This document shows, in pieces, positions 1 to 9,825 of a stretch of DNA of 64,000 bases. Position 1 is the stretch's first letter; each line of letters opens with the position of its first letter. Where the stretch lies: positions 76,731,737 to 76,795,736 of the forward strand of contig OZ023273.1 of the NCBI GenBank assembly GCA_964007475.1, written 5' to 3'. The position numbers and the translations under genes were made by a program. The notes beneath the pieces are model-generated. The model saw only the letters and a program-made list of their open reading frames with translations, was not told the origin of the DNA and searched no databases. This stretch comes from Hybos culiciformis. Lineage: Eukaryota > Arthropoda > Insecta > Diptera > Hybotidae.

Positions 1-137
1 TCAGACCCAACCTACTATACCAGTGGTGCCCAATCTTTTATAGCCACGGGCCATTTCAAAAAGCATCAGAGGATTCGGGGCCAAATTTTAAAAAAATTAT
101 TATTTCAATCTAGCTCTACATATTACAAATAAATTAC

Positions 138-835
138 GGGGGATGGAAATAAGGCCGCAGGAAATAAGGCCGCGACGTTTTTTTGTTGCGGTCTTATTTC
201 ATTTTGAAAAATGAAATAAGGCCGCGAATATTTTTTCGCGGCCTTATTTCGTTTTTCAAAATGAAATAAGGCCGCGAAAAAATCCTCGCGGTCTTATTTA
301 ATTTTGAAAAATGAAATAAGACCGCAAAAAATTCCTCGCGGCCTTATTTCGTTTTGAAAAATGAAATAAGGCCGCGACAAAAAAAAACAATTATTCGGAG
401 GGCTAATTTCATTTTTATAAACGAAATAAGGCCGCGTAATCTTGTGAGGTGAGCACACAGGGCAGCGGGCGGGCGGTTGGCGCAAATCCCACTGATCAAC
501 CGCCCGCCCGCCGCCCTGCTGCCCCCTGCCCTGTGTGCTCACCTCACAAGATTACGCGTCCTTATTTCGTTTTTCAAAATGAAATAAGGCCGCGAAAAAA
601 TCCTCGCGGCCTTATTTCATTTTTCAAAATGAAATTAGCCCTCCGATTAATTTTTTTTTTTGTCGCGGTCTTATTTCATTTTTCAAAACGAAATAAGGCC
701 GCGAGGAATTTTATGCGTTCTTATTTCATTTTTCAAAATGAAATAAGACCGTGAGGATTTTTTCGCGGCCTTATTTCATTTTTCGCGGCCTTATTTCCCG
801 CGGCCTTATTTCCCGCGGCCTTATTTCACTGCGCC
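138..835. mobile_element. Foldback Mutator-type element, family A copy 1
   Basis: This is a long inverted-repeat element inserted in the hAT element. It starts GGGGGATGGAAATAAGG and ends CCTTATTTCACTGCGCC, and is bordered by perfect 9-bp duplications ATAAATTAC (129-137, 836-844). Both arms are tandem arrays of units with the core GAAATAAGGCCGC. Each unit is itself a palindrome around TTTTTCAAAA or similar, and units are separated by GAGGATTTTTTC-type spacers. A GC-rich hairpin forms the centre. There is no credible coding sequence; the two open frames over it are read-through of the repeat. The 9-bp TSD and subrepeat-built arms match foldback (FB) and Mutator-type elements as known in Drosophila. 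The superfamily assignment is an inference. Confidence 0.85.
433..558. repeat. GC-rich central hairpin of foldback copy 1
   Basis: The sequence CGCGTAATCTTGTGAGGTGA at 433 returns as its reverse complement ending at 558. Arms of about 55 bp contain GGGCGGGCGGTTG-like runs, strikingly GC-rich against the AT-rich surroundings. It sits at the symmetry centre of the element. A diverged version of the same core (GGGCGGGCG, then TGGGACTTGCGGCGCC on the opposite strand) occurs at about 25380-25490 inside another foldback element. Confidence 0.8.
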
Positions 836-914
836 ATAAATTACATATTTTGATAGTTTACAAAAATTTATTGAAAACATTACAAACAAACAAAATTAAT
901 TCAAAAAATTTAAA

Positions 915-2375
915 TTGTTAATGTGAGCAGTGTATTTGTTGTTCCGAGCATAGTTTCTGATAATCCGGAAGTATTTCAGTTGATGTTATTTTAAATATAT
1001 CATGAAGGTGTTCATTGCTGAGGGTATTCCTATTTTTATTTTTAATGTGTGTATTTTTTGAAAAAGTAAACTCGCATATATACGTGCTACCAAAATAAAC
1101 AATCATTTTTTTTGCCAATTTTTTCAAACAGCGATAATCAGTTATTGACAATTCCCTGTAAAATTCAATTAAATTCAATTGCTTAAATGCGGCTTTTAGT
1201 TCATCACTAGATTGTGGATCTATAATCTCCATTTGAAGCTCCTCTTTGACGCCTTCAACATTCACTGCAAATGGGTTTTAAAATAGATACATTTCCTTTT
1301 CGATACTTTTAAAATATCTAAATCGTCGCTGCAACTCTTCTTTTAAAATTTTGAGCGTATTAACCGCTATATCCTTTATTCTTATTCATTCCTTGGAAGA
1401 TTCAATAAATTTAAATGCCCTACTAAATCAGTCAAAAATTATCATTAAGCTCTGGTATTGCTTTTCCTTTTTCAACCAAAAATAATTCAATTTCACACCG
1501 TCAGTTAAAAAAACGTTCAAGAACCGCGCCTCGGCTTAGCCATTTTACATTTGAGAAGTAAAATACATCTCCGTATTCTGTTTCTATAGATTCTCGAAAA
1601 TCTTTAAACTGTCTATGATTCAATCCATTTGATCTTATTATATTTATAGATTTTACTATAACCGTCATGACATCATCAAACTTTGAAACTTTTCCCATCA
1701 ACGACTGTTGGTGAATTATACAATGAAGATACCAAGGTTTTTCATAATTAAGTATTTCCATGTGCTTATTCAGTTGTCCGGTTAGTCCGATACCCGTTCC
1801 ACTCATACTTTTGGCACCATCTGTAGTAACATTTACTGATTTCGTCGAGTGCAATGGAGAAATATTCAAAATCTTTAATTTTATCCATAATTTGGTCGGA
1901 AATATTTTTGCTAATATTCTCTGTACGACGAGTTATGGTATTTCGCGACAACGAAATATTTTTAAATAGTTAAATTTTTCAGGCGATACTTCTTCAACAA
2001 TTTCTAGGACACATTTTTTAATTAATTCGCCATCACTAAAAGGTTTTCCGCTCAATGCCAAAGTAGGTGCAACACGATAACTAGCTCTTACTGCAGCAAA
2101 ATTTTCATTTGTTTGTTTTTTTTAAATGTTCTGTTCAGATAATAAATTTATTTTTAAGCGCGAATTTTTTTCTTTTCGTAAGATACCAGTTAAATTGTGA
2201 TAATCTTGATGCTTGGTATCGTAGTGTCTTTGTATGTTATAATCTTTAAGAACAGCAATAGAGTCACGGGATATTAAACATATTTTATTAACTTACTTTT
2301 AAATTCAACACAAAAGTACTCTAATAACCATCTTTCTTGAAAAATGCGTTTTTCATTGTCAATCTTACGCTTCAT
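915..2375 (-). pseudogene. hAT transposase, decayed (SCAND3/ZBED5-like type)
   Basis: This would be the DNA-cutting and joining enzyme of the surrounding hAT element, acting in the nucleus. Reading leftward from a probable start at 2375, the N-terminal part has the KRKID...FQERW pattern of the family. Next comes SRNTITRRTENIS...IKDFEYFSIALDE (about 1951-1840), then the catalytic-core block TTDGAKSMSGT, LHCIIHQQSL, NHRQFKDFRE and WLSRGAVLERFF (1869-1501). The C-terminal hAT dimerisation block STYICEFTFSKN...KNRNTLSN...KLCSEQQ is at 1265-918. These blocks fall in different frames and several stops intervene (for example in 1970-2340 and 1270-1500), so it is a pseudogene. Family assignment rests on the order of these motifs as known from hAT proteins. 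Confidence 0.88.
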
Positions 2376-2740
2376 GTTCATTGCTGTGATTTTAGGTCAA
2401 TATAATTATATAATTAATTAAAAAAAAAAACACTTACTTCACAAATATGTTAATTATAATGTGGGAAAGTATCGCGACTTTGTAAAACTAATAACTTGTC
2501 GTTTTTAATTTAAAAGAATAGCCTGCTATGTTTTTCTAATAATTTTTTTCCTATTTAAGAACTATTACTGTTCGATATAAAAAATAAATAAAAACAAATT
2601 ATAAGAAAACTTTTATTTTATATTTTTTTTAAATTCTTAAAAAAAAAAGAAAATTGTAAGAATTTTTTTTCATAAATGTGAAATAAAATTTGAAGTAGAT
2701 GTGGCCCGCGGGCCGTAGTTTGGGCACCACTGTACTATAC

Positions 2741-4163
2741 AATAAATATTATGATGAATTTAGTGAAAAAAAAAACAAAACATATAAAAAATTTTGCTCT
2801 GCAACTTGTTTTGTATGAGCAGAATTTTTCATCTGTTCAAAATTGAACAAATTGTTTGTACAGATACGATTAGCTAGCCATAGCTAGCCATTAAAAGCCA
2901 GATGACACGCCACGCTTTTTACTGCATTTTTCTGTTGGTCTGTGTAACAAAATTCAAACTAAACGGAAAAACGTCAGTTTATACAAGTAATTACGAGTTT
3001 AATAGTGTTAATTGAAGTTTTAAGTTGAAACCATCAGCACATATAATTAAATTTTCTGACATTTTTTAAACTAGAAAAAATTTAAAACACTTGTTCTAAT
3101 TTAAAAACACAAAGTTGTACTATTAAAACACAAAAAGATCGTTGGATTATCATTTGGGACTAAAAAATTTTAGACACTCCACACGACATTCCAAAGGACA
3201 ACAACTTGTTAGGCTTATAAAAGCTCATTAACTGTCGTTCAACCTTCCACTTTTTTCAGCGCTTTAACTGTGTAGTGTGTGTGCAAAGAGCTTTTGTTGA
3301 AATGCCACTGAAACTGACAGTTTTTTGAAAGAAAAACCGTAAATTTTTTTTATAAAAAAAAGTGTTAGTGGGTGGCTAGCTATTAACAATGATTCCACTG
3401 TTTGTAAAATGTACATATTTTTATTAACAATGAGCAAACATTTTAGAGCAAACTAATTTAATGATTCCACTACCTGTGCAATGTTTGTGACGTTTTTGAG
3501 CAAATATATGTGCATTGAACAGAGGAATCAATCCCTTAATTTCTAATCTAAATTTAGTTAATATTAAAAAAAAATTTTAATTAATAATTTTTTTCAGACT
3601 TGAAATATTATCAGGAACCAAAAAGAATATATCATTATAATTTTACGATAAAAATAATTGATTAACTAAGTTTAAATTTTGAAATTCTAAATTATTTTTT
3701 GAATTAAAGTAAAAAAAAAAATACTTAGTACATCTATAATAATCCAAATTAGTTAAAAATACTTAATAAAATAATAATTTATCTAATTCAAAATAAAACC
3801 ACCAAAAAACCATCTCTAAATTATTTATTGAGATTCAAATAACTCTAAATAAAATTGGCGATTAATTATTTTATATTTATTTAATTTATTTTAAATATGC
3901 GAAACAAATATTTTTTCAGTTGAGTTTATAAAAGCTTTTATTTTAATGATGTTTTGATTTTATTTTGTACTTTTAGCCTTAAGGGACTATTTTCATTTAA
4001 TATTTCATTTGCCAAGCTAGATTTGAAATTCAATACAATTAAAAATAACCACAAGGTCCCCAGTTGTTATCGTTCTTAGCAACCATATGAAGTGCCGAAG
4101 AAACTGGAGAAGATGCAGGTATACAAATTCCCATTAATAACATGTGTTCAAATTTTTTAGTAT
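2741..4163. other. AT-rich DNA without a recognised gene
   Basis: I see no coding frame, RNA gene or complete element here. A short motif resembling AACAATGATTCCACT with TTTGTAAAATGT recurs diverged at about 3387-3412 and 3458-3485. It could be a small old inverted or tandem repeat. Confidence 0.5.
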
Positions 4164-4421
4164 GGGACTGTTCACAAATTACGTAACGCTATTTTTGCCG
4201 TTTTTTAACCCCCCCCCCCATAGTAACAGATCGTAACAAATTCCGAAGACCCCCCTCCCCCAGAAGAATAACGTAACAAAAGTTAAACACTTTTTAAATT
4301 ACTTTTTGAAAAATTTTTTTATTCGAATAAACAAAACAAAATTCATTATAACCAAATTTTTTTTTTAAAAAAGGAGAAAATTTGGTTAAATAACATTTTT
4401 ATAAACACCCCTCCCCCCCGC
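4164..4421. mobile_element. Partial element with TIR GGGACTGTTCACAAATTACG
   Basis: The left terminus GGGACTGTTCACAAATTACG is followed by GTAACGCTATTTTTGCCG, a C-run, GTAACAGATCGTAACAAA, and then a segment ending ACATTTTTATAAACACCCC. The same order occurs in the fuller copy at 32426-34805. This copy ends abruptly near 4421 without a right TIR, so it is truncated. It is possibly PIF/Harbinger-like, judged only from the other copy. Confidence 0.55.
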
Positions 4422-4628
4422 AAATTATTAATTAAATAAGTTAATTTTTAAAAGTTTTGTAACAAAAGTATTTATAGTTGTTCCGTTTGCTGCAGATAAT
4501 TAGAAATTAGAATTTTTTTTAAAAAGACCATAACTAGTGTGTGAATGAAGGAAATATCTCCCCCAGTTTCAATAAAAAAAAAAAGTTTATTTTCTCTATC
4601 CCATAAAAATAAACGATGGATGGATGGC

Positions 4629-4929
4629 TGCCAGATTGGGTAATTTTTCCAAAACTAAGGAAATTTTTTATTTCGGGGGAAAAAAAAAGTTAAAAAAAAA
4701 TGTGGGGAAAAATTTGAGGAAAATATTTTTTTCTGAGAAAAATTTGAAGAAATTCGTAATCATATATATTGTTCTAACGTTGACAATCAACAATCTTTAA
4801 AATTGCAGACTCGTAAATTTTTTTACCCTAATGATTTTAAGAAATTGATATTACAATATTCTTCTACGTACGTTGAACTGAAAATCCATTGTTAAAACTA
4901 AACTTTTTGATTTACAACATAGAAGTACC
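4629..4929. mobile_element. Relic of a GCTGCCAGAT-type hAT MITE (left part)
   Basis: GCTGCCAGATTGGGTAATTTT opens a stretch rich in GAGGAAAA motifs. It is followed by CTTCTACGTACGTTGAACT and a short block before the next insertion. The same blocks occur in the same order at 6930-7372, where the right end ATCTGGCAGCGCTGG is preserved. This copy is cut off at about 4929 by the AATTCATCGCC foldback array. TIRs of the form CAGNGCTGCCAGAT are typical of hAT MITEs. No TSD can be shown. Confidence 0.5.
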
Positions 4930-5397
4930 AGCAATTCATCGTCAAGCAATTCATCGTCAAAAAGTTCATCGCCAAACAATTCATCGCCAAGCAATTCATC
5001 GCCAGTAATTCATCGCCAGTAATTCATCGCCAGCAATTCATCGCCAGTAATTCATCGCCAGTAATTCATCGCCAGCAATTCATCGCCAGTAATTCATCGC
5101 CAGCAATTCATCGCCAGTAATTCATCGCCAGTAATTCATCGCCAGCAATTCATCGCCAGTAATTCATCGCCAGCAATTCATCACCAGCAATTCATCGCCA
5201 GCAATTCATCGCCAGCAATTCATTGCCAGCAATGAATTGCTTGGCGATGAATTGCTTGGCGATGAATTGCTTGGCGATGAACTGCTTGGCGGTGAACTTT
5301 TTGACGATGAATTGCTTGACGATGAATTGCTGGCGATGAATTGCTGGCGATGAATTGATTCGCGATGAATTGCTATGCGATGAATCAGCCGCTTACC
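4930..5397. repeat. Foldback array of 14-bp GCAATTCATCGCCA units, copy 1
   Basis: About 20 tandem units of AGCAATTCATCGCC or AGTAATTCATCGCC run to about 5230. They are followed by the same unit in reverse complement (GGCGATGAATTGCT) to the end GATGAATCAGCCGCTTACC. The right terminus is identical to that of copy 2 at 14688-15380. The left end lacks the matching TCTAGGCTAATTC-like terminus and no TSD is visible, so this copy is probably 5'-truncated or rearranged. There is no coding content. Confidence 0.8.
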
Positions 5398-6300
5398 CTT
5401 TTATACTTAAGTAAAACAAAAAAATTGATTTAAGATTTTATTTTAAATAGAAGTATTGAATTTAATAGTAAGAAGTTCTATGTAGGATCTTAATTTCTTA
5501 ATTTGAGAATCATTTTACCGATGAGAAATTCAGAAAACAAAGAAAATATATTTTAAGCAATTTTTTTGTGAAGAAATTGTTTTAATCAAATATGCGTAAA
5601 AAAATTTATAAAAATTAAACTTACCTAAAACTTTACTTTTTAATATGTAATTGTTTTAATTTTGTACTTATTGTGCATTAGGTATCTTAATTGTTTGAAT
5701 GTTTAGCTTTTTCGAGAATTATTTTAAATTAAAGGATTGCTACCAAGCTTTATAAAATTTTTAATTCATTTCAAAATATTGTTGTGATGAGTTTAAATAT
5801 ATTGAAATTAACAAGAAATAAAAACTATTACGGTATAATAAAAAAGTAATAATAACATTACTTTTTTATTTGGTTCACATTTTCTTTAGTTGGTTTACAT
5901 TTTTTATGCCATCGGAGATTAAACTGGGAACTTGCAAACAAAAACTGGGGTCATTTTTTTTTTATAAGGCCATTCTTGACTTATAATTTCTTTGGCTGTA
6001 GGCTCACAAAACACACAAATACACACAAGCAAAATCAGCAACTTTCTGGATATTTATTTTCAAAAATTTTGAGACGATTAAAATTTTAAAACTTTTCTCT
6101 TTATCATTTCAATCCTTGATTTTTTGATAAAGATTTTATATGAGATTAACCTTAAAAAAACTAAGAATTTTTTAATCCCTAGTTTGAATTTAAAATTCAG
6201 TCATATCCAAGCAATTATAGCTAACCTTTTCCTCCTGGTTATTATTCGAATCCTTTTTCTTCACTAAATCCTTAAAAATATTTACAAACTTCCATACACA
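5398..6300. other. AT-rich DNA without a recognised gene
   Basis: Low-complexity AT-rich sequence with only short spurious frames. There are no element termini that I can pair. The segment leads into the decayed transposase region. Confidence 0.5.
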
Positions 6301-6650
6301 ATTTATGTTGCAAAAATTAAGAAAAGTAATAGAACTAGCGATTAAGTTCACGATTATCTTACCTATTTACAAAATTAACAACATTTTTCCCCATAAACTT
6401 GATGTTTTTTTATGCGCCCAAAATTTTAATGCACAGGAAAGGACAAATATGTTTACGAATTTTTGGAAGTATAATGATGATAAAAAAAAGTGAATTATAT
6501 AATAAATTTGTAACAAGAGGGAATGTAATTAGAAGAAGAGGAAAATTACCAAGAAAGAAAAAGAACGAAATACTGATTCGGGTTTGTAAAAAAATTTTTT
6601 TAAATACTCTAGATCAGGGTTTTTTAACCGGTGAGGTATAATCCCTTGGT

Positions 6651-7609
6651 ATGGGCGCCGGCAGTATGGTGCAAGGTGGTGCAACTGCACCACCTTTGTT
6701 TGATAAAAATGTTATTAAAATTATGATAAAATTGTTAATTTTAACAAAAGGATTCAAAATTAAAACAATATAATTTTTTTTTATTCAGATTTTTTATTAA
6801 ATAATAATTGTAACCTACGTGCCTTCTGTGCGAACTTTGAAATAATTTCGGTTACAAAATCTTCGTTATTCTTTTTTATGGAGACTCATCATACATAAGC
6901 CCGACAATCGATGTTCGCAAGTGAGGAAAAATTTGAGGAAAATATTATTTTTTTGAGGAAAATTTGAAGAAATTCATAAATATTGTGCTAACGTTGGCAG
7001 TCAACAATATTTAAAATTTCAGACCATAATGATTTTAAGAAATTGATATCATTACGATATTCTTCTACGTACGTTGAACTCAAAATCCATTGTTGAAACT
7101 AAACTTTTTCATTTACAACATATAAGTATGCACCGCATAAAATCTGAACACATTAAAAATTTGAGGAAATCTTGCAAAAATAAGCTGTTTTTGGGGAAAA
7201 ACTGCAGTGAGTAAAACCGTTAAACAATATTTTTTCTAATTTAAGGCAAAAAAAAATTATAGTACACAAAAATATGAAAAAAATAATTTGAGGAATTTTT
7301 TAAAAAAGTATCTGCTTCGAGAAAATTTCTTAAAAATTTGAGGAAATTTAATTTATTCCATCTGGCAGCGCTGGTGAGAGATAATCTTAAAAAGTTCTGA
7401 GCATCGCATCAGCATACTAAAATGAATTTTGTCGTGAATTCAAAATATTGTTTTGCAACTAATTTTTCCTAAAATCAAAATTTAATTTAAATGAAGGTTG
7501 TTGGAAATTGTAACTTAGTGATGAACCCGCAATATGTCAAAGATTTGGTAAAACCAAATAATAATTTTCACATGCACCACCTTATAAAAAATCCTGGCGG
7601 CGCCCATGC
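6651..7609. mobile_element. Element with GCATGGGCGCCG TIRs, nested in hAT
   Basis: The left end ATGGGCGCCGGC and right end GGCGGCGCCCATGC are inverted copies, followed inward by GGTGGTGCA-type inverted motifs. They are flanked by CCCTTGGT at 6643-6650 and 7610-7617, a perfect 8-bp duplication. The left end lacks two terminal bases relative to the right. The superfamily is unclear; the TSD length fits hAT or P. It interrupts the CCCTTGGTGAGGTAT sequence of the surrounding hAT element and contains a second relic at its centre. Confidence 0.78.
6930..7372. mobile_element. Right part of a GCTGCCAGAT-type hAT MITE relic
   Basis: GAGGAAAAATTTGAGG-rich sequence, then CTTCTACGTACGTTGAACT, and ending ATCTGGCAGCGCTGG. 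It matches the left relic at 4629-4929 block for block, showing two copies of one family. The left terminus of this copy is missing. It is the innermost layer of the 6.3-9.8 kb nest. Confidence 0.5.
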
Positions 7610-9825
7610 CCCTTGGTGAGGTATACTAATCTGTTAGGGGAGGTATGAGATTTTGTTTATTTTTGTTATGTTTTTTTTTAAATTAAAAATTAAAATTATT
7701 TACAAAAAAAAATATAATTTAAAAAAAATTCTTCAAAATTATTTTATTTATTATGTAATGTGCCGAAAACCAGAAATCTCATTGGATGCCAGGCATGACA
7801 TGCACTTATCATTGTCTTAGATTGTTCCGCGAATTTCGCATCTTATTAACGGCAAGCAGCAACAATCATCTCATTAATGCTGCCTTATTATTTTGTAGTA
7901 TTTATATAAAAATATTCTTTAAATTTGGGAAAAAGTCTTTAAATTGTTCACATATTTTCTATCTTTAAATAAATTTTGTCAATATGAATTAAATAATAAA
8001 TATAAAATATAATTTTTTATATCAGTATGAATTAGATATGAATTTTTTTTATAAATATATTAAAATGGTAAAAATAAAATAATATATGTAGTGTTGGTAT
8101 ACCAACTAATTATGTTTCTTATCTTTTCTTTAAAAAAATTAATTATGCTGGAGGTGAGAACATCAAATTAAATATTAGGTGAGGTATGATGTAAAAAAGG
8201 TTAAGAAACCCTGCTCTAGATCTAGATATATCGGAAATTCGTATTGACTACCATTTAAATAATCTCCACGACGAAGAAACTGGAATGTCTGAGGATTCTA
8301 AAAGAGGTAATCACATAAAACGCAAAACATCTGAAGAAATGATTATTAAAATTGAAAGTCACATAAAAAGTTTTTCTATAATCAGCTCACATTACTGTAG
8401 AGCAAGTTCTTTTAAAAATTTTTGGTACAATTCTTGTCAATCAGAAAAATGTTTAATCTATTTCAAGAAAAATATCCGGATGATGCCAATAAATTTTAAA
8501 GTATTTTAAAGTTCAGGTGCTTATCTTTCCATAAACCTAGAAATGCGATCGATGCGTTATTTTTAAAGTTTCAGGAGATAGTTTAAATGTCGCTGAAAAA
8601 GAGCTTTATGATAAAACATAAAAATGAAAATCGTTTCCTCAAGTTGGAAATAGATGCAGATAGAGATAATTTTAACGAAGATGTATTAGTAATTTATTTT
8701 GACATGCAAAGTATTTTTACTCTTCCCAAGGGCTTTGCATCTATCTTCTATTATAAACGAAAGCTTATTGTTTTCAACTTGACTGCTACTGTATCCATTA
8801 AACATAAAAAAAATATTAAGCGCAAGATCAGGTAATGACATAGCGATTGCCTTAATTAAAATTCTTACTAAAGTTCTGATTGATTATAGAGGAATAAAAC
8901 ATTTGGTACTATGGAGTGATTCATGTGTACCTCAAACAAAATATAAATAAAATAATGTAGTGGTTCATTTAATAATTTTTATTTATTTTATTAATTCTAA
9001 TTTTTAATCAAGTTAGCTTATTTATTATATTGTTAATAAATATTTTAATTTTTATATTCAGTTTTTATTTGAGTTCACTTAGAATTAGTTTTTAAATTTT
9101 GTAATGTAAAATCAATCTTTTTAATAAAAATTATTTATTTTAATTTTTTTTTATAAAATAAAATTTATTATTTATTTAAATAAAATAATGGTTATTATTA
9201 AAACCAAATAATGTCAAGCATTATAATAATGAGCATGACCCTACTTCAATTTTTAGCAGAATATAAAAAAAAGAGAGTTTAGTACAAAAATTTTCCGAGC
9301 CCGGCCACTCAAAGATTCAGGAGGTAGATGCCGTACATAATGCCATTGATGCATTTTTGAAAACTAAAGAGATTCATAGTCCACTAGACTTAATTAGAAA
9401 AATGAAATATGCGACGTTCCCCAAAGTAAATCTGGAAATACATATATGTATAACTAGAAATGACGAAAATTGATTTTAAAAATTATGCTTTAAAAGCTGC
9501 CAAACTTAACTTCCAAGTCGTACCCTTCACTAAAATTAAAATTCTATAACTTTCTAATTTGAATTTTTTTTCTTTACAATTTAAAATTTCTGCGACTGAA
9601 AAAGATTTTCAAAATGGGTCGTTGTTAATAAGGTCAAAAAAGTAAATTACCTACTCCTATCAATCTTCTTCCCTCAGAGTTGAATTAATTGAGCGCTAAA
9701 GAAATTTCTGATCAAAAAATACAAGACATTAAAAACCTTTATGTTTTTTTACCTGTAGAAGATATTAACTATTTCAACTGTTTATTTCTTTACAATTTAA
9801 AATTTCTGCTGTTTATTTCAATCAA

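Larger units (their letters stand above)
21..2732 (-). mobile_element. hAT transposon with decayed transposase
   Basis: The two ends are inverted copies beginning CAGTGGTGCCCAA; both ends continue toward a GGGCC-rich motif. The element is flanked by perfect 8-bp target-site duplications TACTATAC (13-20 and 2733-2740). TIRs of the CAG(N)GGTGCCCAAACT type and 8-bp TSDs are the hallmark of hAT elements. The transposase reads on the minus strand (separate entry), and the region between its 3' end and the left TIR contains a younger foldback insertion (138-835). Complete boundaries with intact TSDs make the element call secure. The coding region has stops and frameshifts, so the copy is not autonomous. 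Confidence 0.93.
6615..8213. mobile_element. hAT element with CAGGGTTTYTTAACC ends
   Basis: The termini are CAGGGTTTTTTAACC (left) and its near-perfect inverse GGTTAAGAAACCCTG (right). Perfect 8-bp duplications CTCTAGAT lie at 6607-6614 and 8214-8221. Removing the element and one duplication brings the two halves of the transposase pseudogene together. Both ends also carry GGTGAGGTAT motifs. No hAT transposase remains, so it is non-autonomous. It contains another insertion (6651-7609). The ORF at 7786-7968 is not convincing. Confidence 0.9.
6305..9800 (+). pseudogene. Decayed DDE-like transposase of a common insect element family
   Basis: Fragments of one protein run left to right in shifting frames. 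They are FNAQERTNMFTNFWKYND (about 6424-6477); RRRGKLPRKKKNE and RVCKKIFLNTLD before 6614; then, after the 1.6 kb hAT insertion, ISEIRIDYHLNNLHDEETG and KSFSIISSHYCRASSF (8222-8420). Next are VLVIYFDMQSIFTLPKGF and FYYKRKLIVFNLTA (8670-8790), DIAIALIKI and LVLWSDSCVPQ (8837-8935), EPGHSKIQEVDAVHNAIDAF (about 9298-9360) and ISDQKIQDIKNLYVFLPVED (about 9700-9765). The order of C++.FLNTL, SHYCR, FD.Q..L..PK, SD.C..QN and EPGHS..Q.D..H is what I recall of an abundant insect family of uncharacterised, transposase-like proteins. I do not know its superfamily name. The aspartates in YFDMQ and WSDSC may be catalytic. An AT-rich tract (8950-9240) also interrupts it. Confidence 0.62.

Noticed and set aside
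449..754. 101-residue and 82-residue ORFs on both strands over 294-754
   Set aside because: Translation of palindromic foldback units. The repeating RPYFIFQNEIRP peptide is a repeat artefact.
4930..5397. Regularly spaced repeats suggesting a CRISPR array
   Set aside because: The 14-bp units are contiguous without unique spacers, they invert half-way, and the genome is eukaryotic. It is a foldback array.
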